Shown here in pieces: positions 32,281 through 37,729 of a DNA stretch of 37,729 nucleotides. A program made the translations under genes and the position numbers. Positions within the stretch are counted from its first letter, which is position 1. Each line of letters begins with the position of its first letter. Source of the stretch: CAJXZP01 sp047610145 (GTDB lineage Bacteria > Bacteroidota > Bacteroidia > Flavobacteriales_G > Salibacteraceae); the NCBI GenBank assembly GCA_047610145.1, contig JBLFZF010000017.1, positions 1 through 37,729 on the forward strand, in the 5' to 3' direction. The notes beneath the pieces were generated by a model. The model saw only the letters and a list, made by a program, of their open reading frames with translations. It ran no database searches and was not told the DNA's origin.

Positions 32281-33723
32281 TTAGTACTGTGTTGGTCCTA
32301 AGAATGTTGTTTTAACCGTAGTTAACGTTTTCTCTTGTTCCTTTAAATTAATTTTCAATTTGATTTTGTAATCTTTCACATCTGCGTTAGCAATAATTAC
32401 AAACATAGCTCCTTCTGCAGATCCTCCAGAGGGCACCATTGGCGATTTCCCTACCAATTTAATTGTTGCTTTATCAAAACCTTCTACTTCAAATTCGATA
32501 GGAATGGAGTCCTTGGTTTTATTAATTATCATATAGGTGTACAAATTTTGTAAACGTTCCCCTTCTATCTTTTGAAAGGTCGTTCCTTGACTCCTTAGAA
32601 TAGTAGCCTCTATGGGTGATCTCAATGTAAGTAAAACCAACATTGCGGAAACCAATAAACCTAGCACCGCACTATACGCAACTAATCGTGGCGTAAACAT
32701 AAACGATTCTTTCTTTTCAATATTTTCAATAGACGCATATCGTATTAACCCTTTAGATAGGTTGATGCTTTCCATGATAGCATCACAGGCATCAATACAA
32801 GCAGTACAGTTTACACATTCTAATTGCGTACCGTTTCTAATATCAATTCCAGTAGGACACACATCTACACACGCATGGCAATCTATACAATCGCCTTTAC
32901 CGGCCTCCGTTCTATCTTCGCTCTTTCTAAATTTAGATCGACCATTTGTGTTCTCCCCTCTTACAAAATCATACGCAACTACAATTGATTTATTATCTAA
33001 TAAGGCTCCTTGTAGACGTCCGTACGGACATACTATTATACAGGCTTGTTCTCTAAAACGAGCAAATACTCCATAAAACACTCCGGTAAAAACTAGCATA
33101 GCAATAAAGCCCGACATGTTTTCGGAAGGTGATGTTGTTAACAGTTGATTGACCTGTTCTACTCCTATTATATAGGATAAGAACGTATGGGCAATAAAAC
33201 TAGAAATGAGAAAGAAAAGCACATTCTTTAGTCCCTTTTTCCGGATCTTCTCCGCATTCCAGGGCATTTTATCTAACTTCTTTTGTTTTCTCCAATCGCC
33301 TTCAATCCAATACTCAATTTTTCTAAAAACCATCTCTAAAAAAATTGTTTGTGGACAAACCCAGCCACAAAAAATTCGTCCGTAAACGGTTGTAAATAGA
33401 ATAACAAAAACAATAGAAGTTAACATCGCAATGACGAAAAGAAAGAAGTCTTGAGGCCAAAAAATTTGACCAAAAACCACAAATTTTCTTTCGAAAATAT
33501 TAAACAGCAATAACGGTTCTCCGTCTATTTTAATAAATGGACCGCCAAACAAAACAGCTACTAAAATGTAGGCCAAGAGGGCTCTTCGGTTATGAAACCA
33601 ACCCGATGGTTTTTTGGGGTACACCCACTTTCTGTTCCCTGCTTCATTTAAGGTACCAATAGAGTCTCTAAAAGACCCTTTTTCCTCTTCAATTTCTCCG
33701 TAATTTGTATTTTTATGAGTCAT
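32281..33723 (-). CDS. ccoG: Cytochrome oxidase accessory protein CcoG (FixG), polyferredoxin
   Basis: A 480-residue membrane iron-sulfur protein needed for cbb3 oxidase biogenesis, thought to reduce copper for the CuB centre. Four or five membrane helices in the first ~350 residues. FCGWVCPQ near residue 126 with EMVFRKIEYWIEGD after it, FREQACIIVCPYGRLQGALLD near 230, two 4Fe-4S clusters at ~278-316 (CIDCHACVDVCPTGID and CVNCTACIDACDAIM), and a C-terminal Ig-like IG_FixG domain from ~370. All key cysteines are present. It is preceded by a 98-base gap, which may hold a second promoter or a processing site inside the operon. Confidence 0.96.
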   Translation of the reverse strand: MTHKNTNYGEIEEEKGSFRDSIGTLNEAGNRKWVYPKKPSGWFHNRRALLAYILVAVLFGGPFIKIDGEPLLLFNIFERKFVVFGQIFWPQDFFLFVIAMLTSIVFVILFTTVYGRIFCGWVCPQTIFLEMVFRKIEYWIEGDWRKQKKLDKMPWNAEKIRKKGLKNVLFFLISSFIAHTFLSYIIGVEQVNQLLTTSPSENMSGFIAMLVFTGVFYGVFARFREQACIIVCPYGRLQGALLDNKSIVVAYDFVRGENTNGRSKFRKSEDRTEAGKGDCIDCHACVDVCPTGIDIRNGTQLECVNCTACIDACDAIMESINLSKGLIRYASIENIEKKESFMFTPRLVAYSAVLGLLVSAMLVLLTLRSPIEATILRSQGTTFQKIEGERLQNLYTYMIINKTKDSIPIEFEVEGFDKATIKLVGKSPMVPSGGSAEGAMFVIIANADVKDYKIKLKINLKEQEKTLTTVKTTFLGPTQY

Positions 33724-33821
33724 TTACTCTGGTATTGAAACAAGAATCACCTTAACTTGCCTGTACATAATGTGCTCCAAAGGTGAACTATGTTCATTTT
33801 TTTCATAAACATCCTTTCGGG

Positions 33822-34895
33822 TTATTCTCCGGTCCATTTATCGCCATCAGGTTCTTTTCCGTCTGAAGGACTTGTTCCTTTTAGACTCAATATATAGCTA
33901 GCTACTTTTTGTATGTCCTTTGGTGACAATTGTGACTCCCAAGAAATCATTCCTTTTTCTGGAACCCCTACTTTAATGGTACGGAATACATTTTTAATGC
34001 CTCCGCCATGCTTCCAAAATTCATCGGTAAGATTTGGGCCTACACTTCCCCCTGCGGAAGCTAAATGACAAGCCACACAGTTATTATCATACATCTTTTT
34101 ACCCTCTGCTATATCTGAAACGGCAGTCAGTAACTCTACTGTAGATTCGTCTATACTATTCCCTCGTGCTTCGGCCTCCTTTAGAGCAACCTGCATCTCT
34201 GCCACAAACTCGTTATGACCTACATGGCTATCTACGTAAAACAAGTAATAATACATATACCCAAACATGGCTACAATGGTGATATAAAAACCAAATAACC
34301 ACCAGGGCGGCAAGTTATTATCCAACTCATGAATACCATCGTAATCATGATCCAAAAGAATTTCGCTTTCTCTTTCAATAGGCACGGCATCCGTTAAACC
34401 AAAACTAAAGAACATATCTTTTTGCGCTACTACTTCCTCTTCACCAGCGTATTTTAATGCATTCATTATTTTACGAATGTTCGTCAGTAAAATCAAAATG
34501 ACCACCAATAAAAAGGCATTTATTGAAATCAATAAAGTTTCCAAGCTAGGGTCCAATTTAAAGGAGGCGGCTATTGTTCCTTGACCAAAAGCACCAGAAG
34601 AAGCCATTAACAAAACGCCAGTTGCAAATGCAGCGTTGGTATTTACGGTGATATTTTTCCAAATAGCGGTGTTACCCTTTAGGGATTTAAATACCCCGGA
34701 TAGCGCATACAAAATCACTATTTGGAAGATAATCATCCCAATTAAAACCCAAACTAGGCTCGTATCATTTATTCCAGAGCCCTCATTCGCACAAGCGCTC
34801 CTAGATGTAAAAATTAATGCCACTAAGATCATTCCCTTATACCTCTTTTCTGGAAAGGTTGTGTTTTTTATTTGATCGAATAATTTCATATTCAA
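33822..34895 (-). CDS. ccoP: cbb3 oxidase subunit CcoP, single-haem form
   Basis: A 357-residue membrane cytochrome c that feeds electrons to CcoNO. Hydrophobic segments at ~20-35, 46-68, 85-108 and 118-140 precede the CcoP N-terminal signature DNNLPPWWLFGFYITIVAMFGYMYYY at ~190-222. A cytochrome c domain follows with one haem motif, CVACH near 270, and an axial Met in PEKGMISWESQLS. Proteobacterial CcoP has two haems c and one helix; here there is one haem and about three extra N-terminal helices. The C-terminus ends in a short acidic tail. Overlap with the family is clear from order: ccoQ lies 12 bases before it. Confidence 0.92.
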   Translation of the reverse strand: MNMKLFDQIKNTTFPEKRYKGMILVALIFTSRSACANEGSGINDTSLVWVLIGMIIFQIVILYALSGVFKSLKGNTAIWKNITVNTNAAFATGVLLMASSGAFGQGTIAASFKLDPSLETLLISINAFLLVVILILLTNIRKIMNALKYAGEEEVVAQKDMFFSFGLTDAVPIERESEILLDHDYDGIHELDNNLPPWWLFGFYITIVAMFGYMYYYLFYVDSHVGHNEFVAEMQVALKEAEARGNSIDESTVELLTAVSDIAEGKKMYDNNCVACHLASAGGSVGPNLTDEFWKHGGGIKNVFRTIKVGVPEKGMISWESQLSPKDIQKVASYILSLKGTSPSDGKEPDGDKWTGE

Positions 34896-34907
34896 AAAAG
34901 TTTTAGG

Positions 34908-35099
34908 TTATAAATTAGTCGTTAAATCATCTTCTTGAAGTGGTAAACTTGAAAGCTCACTTTCTACTTGTTTATCCATAACAAAGAGGGCATAAAAAAC
35001 TATGTACAAGAATATTGCGACAAACATTACTAAAGCAATTGACGCGGTGACATCTACACCTTCAATTGTTGACATGTGACTTTTAATAAATTTCAGCAT
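34908..35099 (-). CDS. ccoQ: Small cbb3 subunit CcoQ-like
   Basis: A 63-residue single-helix membrane protein. One membrane segment (~20-42, SIALVMFVAIFLYIVFYALF) and an acidic C-terminal tail (ESELSSLPLQEDDL). Identified by size, topology and location between ccoNO and ccoP, where CcoQ sits in other operons; sequence identity alone would not decide it. Confidence 0.75.
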   Translation of the reverse strand: MLKFIKSHMSTIEGVDVTASIALVMFVAIFLYIVFYALFVMDKQVESELSSLPLQEDDLTTNL

Positions 35100-35144
35100 A
35101 CTAGTTTAATTAAACGCCCTGCTTTTTAGAAGGACAATGTGTGT

Positions 35145-37307
35145 TTATTTTTTATGAATATCGGTACCTAATCTTTGCAAATAAGCAATCAAAGCAATAA
35201 TCTCTTTATTGGGTGTACATTCAATTCCTTTTGATTTTAAATCGGCAGAAATTCCATTTGCTTGTTTCTCTAAATCAGCTAGTGCTTTTAATTCATAGCC
35301 CTCAGCATAAGGAACACCTACGGCACGTAAGGCCTTAATTTTACTCTCTAAATGAGATACATTTAAATCGTCTTGAATAATCCAAGGATAACGTGGCATA
35401 ATTGATTGCTCATTCATTGCCTGTGGATCATACATATGTAGGTAGTGCCAAGCATTATCGTATTTATTACCAATTCTATGTAAGTCTGGCCCTGTTCTTT
35501 TAGAACCCCATAAGAATGGATGATCATATACAAATTCTCCGGCTTTAGAATACTCCATTCCGTTTGGGTCATATCTAACCACTTCACTGCGGAAAGGACG
35601 AATCATTTGTGAGTGACAGTTATTACACCCTTCTCTAATGTATAAATCTCTACCTTCTACTTCTAAAGGAGTATAGGGTTTAACGCTCGCAATTGTGGGT
35701 ACATTAGATTCTATTAAGAATGTAGGTAACATTTCAAAAGCACCTCCAATAGCTACTGCTACAAATGTCCACACCATAAACTGAACGGGTTTTCTTTCAA
35801 TCCATCTGTGCCAGTGTTCGCCAGAATGTTTTTTATAAAGTACAGGTAAAGCCGGAGCAGAAGCAGCCTCTGCTTTGATTAAAGCTCCTGTTCCTGCGGT
35901 TTTAATTAAGTTCCAAGCAGCAATTAAAATACCTGTAAAAAATAATAATCCACCTAAAGCTCTGAGCTTGTATAATGGGGCTAAAACGGTAACTGTTTGT
36001 AAAAAATTAGGATAAGCTAACATTCCTTCGCTATTAAACTCATCCCACATTTGCGCCTGAATCCAACCCGCCCAGTACATCGGTACCACCCAGAATAAAA
36101 TACCTAGTGTACCTATCCAAAAGTGGATATTTGCCAATTTATTAGACCACAGCGTAGTATTCCACATTTTTGGTACTAACCAGTAAAACATCCCAAAGGT
36201 TAAAAAACCATTCCAACCTAAGGCTCCAACGTGAACGTGTGCAGGAATCCAGTCTGTATAATGCGCAATGGCATTTAAAGATTTAATAGAAAGCATTGGC
36301 CCTTCAAAGGTGGACATCCCGTATGCCGTTATAGCAATAACAAAGAATTTTAAAACCGGCTCTTCCCTTACTCTGTCCCAAGCGCCACGTAAAGTCAATA
36401 ATCCGTTAATCATACCTCCCCAAGAAGGGAAAATCAGCATGATAGAAAATGCCGTCCCAATGGTTTGCGCCCAGTCTGGTAAAGCAGTATATAATAAATG
36501 ATGAGGTCCTGCCCAGATGTACAAGAAAATCAAGGCCCAAAAATGAATAATGGATAATCTATAGGAGTACACCGGTCTTCTTGCCGCCTTAGGAACGAAG
36601 TAATACATAAGTCCTAAATAAGGTGTGGTTAAGAAAAAGGCAACTGCATTATGACCATACCACCATTGAACTAGAGCATCTTGAACACCCGCATATACGG
36701 AGTAAGACTTAAATAAATGCACGGGCATTTCAAAAGAGTTCACAATATGCAACAGGGCCACGGTAATAAAAGTAGCGAGGTAAAACCAAATAGCCACATA
36801 CATATGACGCTCTCTCCTTTTAATAATGGTCATGATCATATTGAAACCAAAAACTACCCAAATTAATGCAATAGCAATATCAATAGGCCATTCTAACTCT
36901 GCATATTCTTTACTCGTGGTATACCCTAGTGGAAGCGTTATGACTGCAGATAATATAATCACTTGCCAACCCCAAAAGTTAATGTTAGACAACAACTTAC
37001 TAAACATAGGGGTTTTAAGTAATCGAGGCATGGAGTAATATACCCCTGCAAAAATACCGTTACCTACAAATGCAAAAATTACGGCATTGGTATGTAAAGG
37101 TCTAATTCTACCAAATGTGGTATACGCTAGATCAAAATTAAAAATTGGAAATGCCAATTGTAAAGCAATCGTAAGTCCAACGAGCATCCCAATAATACCG
37201 AAGGCTACCGAAGCGATAATAAACTTCCGAACGATATCATTATCGTACTCAAAGTGTTCTACGTTACCCGGAGAACTATGTAACGGGTTAGTAATTGTTT
37301 CAGCCAT
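35145..37307 (-). CDS. ccoNO: Fused cbb3 oxidase subunits I and II (CcoN-CcoO)
   Basis: A 720-residue catalytic subunit that reduces oxygen to water and pumps protons at low oxygen. The CcoN part (~1-480) has twelve or so helices: RPLHTNAVIF with a haem b His near 53, QWWYGHNAVAFFLTTPYLG with a CuB His near 218, WAGPHHLLYTALPDW with the other CuB His pair near 270, and HVHVGALGWNGFLTFG with haem b3/b ligands near 355. The CcoO part (~520-720) has a membrane anchor and one haem c, GCNNCHSQMIRPF near 560, and ends in a helix. The fusion is a known Bacteroidota feature. Starts 23 bases after ccoS. Confidence 0.96.
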   Translation of the reverse strand: MAETITNPLHSSPGNVEHFEYDNDIVRKFIIASVAFGIIGMLVGLTIALQLAFPIFNFDLAYTTFGRIRPLHTNAVIFAFVGNGIFAGVYYSMPRLLKTPMFSKLLSNINFWGWQVIILSAVITLPLGYTTSKEYAELEWPIDIAIALIWVVFGFNMIMTIIKRRERHMYVAIWFYLATFITVALLHIVNSFEMPVHLFKSYSVYAGVQDALVQWWYGHNAVAFFLTTPYLGLMYYFVPKAARRPVYSYRLSIIHFWALIFLYIWAGPHHLLYTALPDWAQTIGTAFSIMLIFPSWGGMINGLLTLRGAWDRVREEPVLKFFVIAITAYGMSTFEGPMLSIKSLNAIAHYTDWIPAHVHVGALGWNGFLTFGMFYWLVPKMWNTTLWSNKLANIHFWIGTLGILFWVVPMYWAGWIQAQMWDEFNSEGMLAYPNFLQTVTVLAPLYKLRALGGLLFFTGILIAAWNLIKTAGTGALIKAEAASAPALPVLYKKHSGEHWHRWIERKPVQFMVWTFVAVAIGGAFEMLPTFLIESNVPTIASVKPYTPLEVEGRDLYIREGCNNCHSQMIRPFRSEVVRYDPNGMEYSKAGEFVYDHPFLWGSKRTGPDLHRIGNKYDNAWHYLHMYDPQAMNEQSIMPRYPWIIQDDLNVSHLESKIKALRAVGVPYAEGYELKALADLEKQANGISADLKSKGIECTPNKEIIALIAYLQRLGTDIHKK

Positions 37308-37330
37308 AATTAGCAGTTTAATTGTATTGA

Positions 37331-37531
37331 TTATTTTTTGAGCTTTGTATTTGAGCTTTGTTCTGACATATCTGAAGATTCATTTTTAAAATCCGCATCA
37401 TCAAACAGCATTCTTACAGATGGCGTATAATCATCTTCATATTGGCCATCTTTCACAGCCCAAATAAAAGAACCTAAAAAAAACAAGGCCACTAACAAAC
37501 TGAAACCTACCAAAATAAAAATGACGCTCAT
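37331..37531 (-). CDS. ccoS: cbb3 oxidase maturation protein CcoS
   Basis: A 66-residue single-helix protein needed to insert haem and CuB into the catalytic subunit. The family pattern is MSVIFILVGFSLLVALFFLGSFIWAVKDGQYEDDYTPSVRMLFDD, with the helix at ~3-25 and the conserved 'WAVKxGQYDD...P' after it. It opens the operon in this window. The copper ATPase gene ccoI, which commonly precedes ccoS, is not present in the 198 upstream bases. Confidence 0.93.
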   Translation of the reverse strand: MSVIFILVGFSLLVALFFLGSFIWAVKDGQYEDDYTPSVRMLFDDADFKNESSDMSEQSSNTKLKK

Positions 37532-37559
37532 TTACTGTTCTTTTATGTATTAGATATCG

Positions 37560-37567
37560 CAAATATC
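37560..37567 (-). promoter_or_regulatory. Possible -7 box of the cbb3 operon
   Basis: GATATTTG on the minus strand, one mismatch from TAnnTTTG and lacking a -33 TTTG, as expected of an activator-dependent promoter. Start would be near 37555. Confidence 0.3.
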
Positions 37568-37589
37568 CATTTGAAAAAACTTTGAGAAA

Positions 37590-37647
37590 ATGAGTATCAT
37601 CAATGAATAACATGAGTATCATCAATGAATAACATGATATACATCAT
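37590..37647. promoter_or_regulatory. Three FNR/CRP-like sites in tandem at a 22-bp period upstream of the cbb3 operon
   Basis: Sites start at 37590, 37612 and 37634. The first two are ATGAGTATCATCAA inside an exact 22-bp tandem duplication (37590-37611, 37612-37633). The third is ATGATATACATCAT, a clean inverted repeat ATGAT-N4-ATCAT. The E. coli FNR box is TTGAT-N4-ATCAA; the cores match 8 of 10 positions each. The centre of the nearest site lies ~41 bases before the predicted transcription start. Confidence 0.5.
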
Positions 37648-37729
37648 AGGTAATCATTAAAATGTCCTGTCTATTTAACCTAAATAGGAAGTTTTAAATT
37701 AAAATACGTATATACCGGTTATTACAAGC

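Noticed and set aside
32612..33076. 154-codon plus-strand frame inside ccoG
   Set aside because: It is antisense to the iron-sulfur motifs of ccoG and has no features of its own.
37437..37625. 62-codon minus-strand frame across the 22-bp repeats
   Set aside because: Out of frame with ccoS, running over the operator repeats, with no protein-like features.

Overview
The window looks like chromosomal DNA of an AT-rich, aerobic Bacteroidota, most likely Flavobacteriales. The reasons are: two proteins with type IX secretion (T9SS) C-terminal sorting domains, one of them a 2159-residue surface protein with SprB repeats; several lipoproteins; a fused CcoN-CcoO cbb3 oxidase; promoters of the Bacteroidetes type (TAnnTTTG -7 box); and no clear Shine-Dalgarno sequences. 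I see no rRNA, tRNA, CRISPR array, insertion sequence or prophage.

Layout. 1-2.8 kb (minus strand): an ABC ATPase and its probable membrane partner, then a secreted T9SS endonuclease I. 2.9-8.7 kb (minus): a 12-haem cytochrome anchored as a lipoprotein and by a C-terminal helix, a small basic protein, MarC and a SulP anion transporter. 8.8-12.8 kb: a VOC protein, nucleoside diphosphate kinase, a lytic transglycosylase, an overlapping TerB-like/YhhN pair and a small zinc-ribbon protein. 12.8-14.8 kb (minus): three tandem paralogous lipoproteins of unknown role. 14.9-17.9 kb: uridine kinase, a transaldolase-family enzyme, a TlpA-like thioredoxin and an exported unknown. 18.1-24.6 kb: the giant T9SS surface protein. 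24.6-25.4 kb: a 790-base non-coding region rich in repeats and palindromes. 25.4-30.1 kb (plus): low-molecular-weight tyrosine phosphatase, tetrapyrrole-methylase-family enzyme, DapD, a GT9 glycosyltransferase and a conserved unknown. 30.1-30.9 kb: an orphan LytTR response regulator. 31.1-37.5 kb (minus): a cbb3 oxidase operon in the order ccoS-ccoNO-ccoQ-ccoP-ccoG-ccoH-tauE/safE.

How the genes work together. The cbb3 block is the one clear multi-gene machine: a high-affinity terminal oxidase with its assembly factors. Upstream of it lie three FNR/CRP-like sites at an exact 22-bp period, which suggests oxygen- or redox-responsive control. The 12-haem cytochrome may belong to the same electron-transfer economy, but no partner lies next to it. 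The phosphatase/methylase pair is, from memory, the pair that often follows dnaA in Flavobacteriia. Here dnaA is absent, but the upstream gap carries DnaA-box-like inverted repeats, so an origin is possible but unproven.

Most promising for novelty: the triple 22-bp operator array; the degenerate 102-bp tandem element with covarying hairpins upstream of the giant gene; the origin-like region; the dodecahaem cytochrome; the lipoprotein triplet; and the 471-residue conserved unknown.
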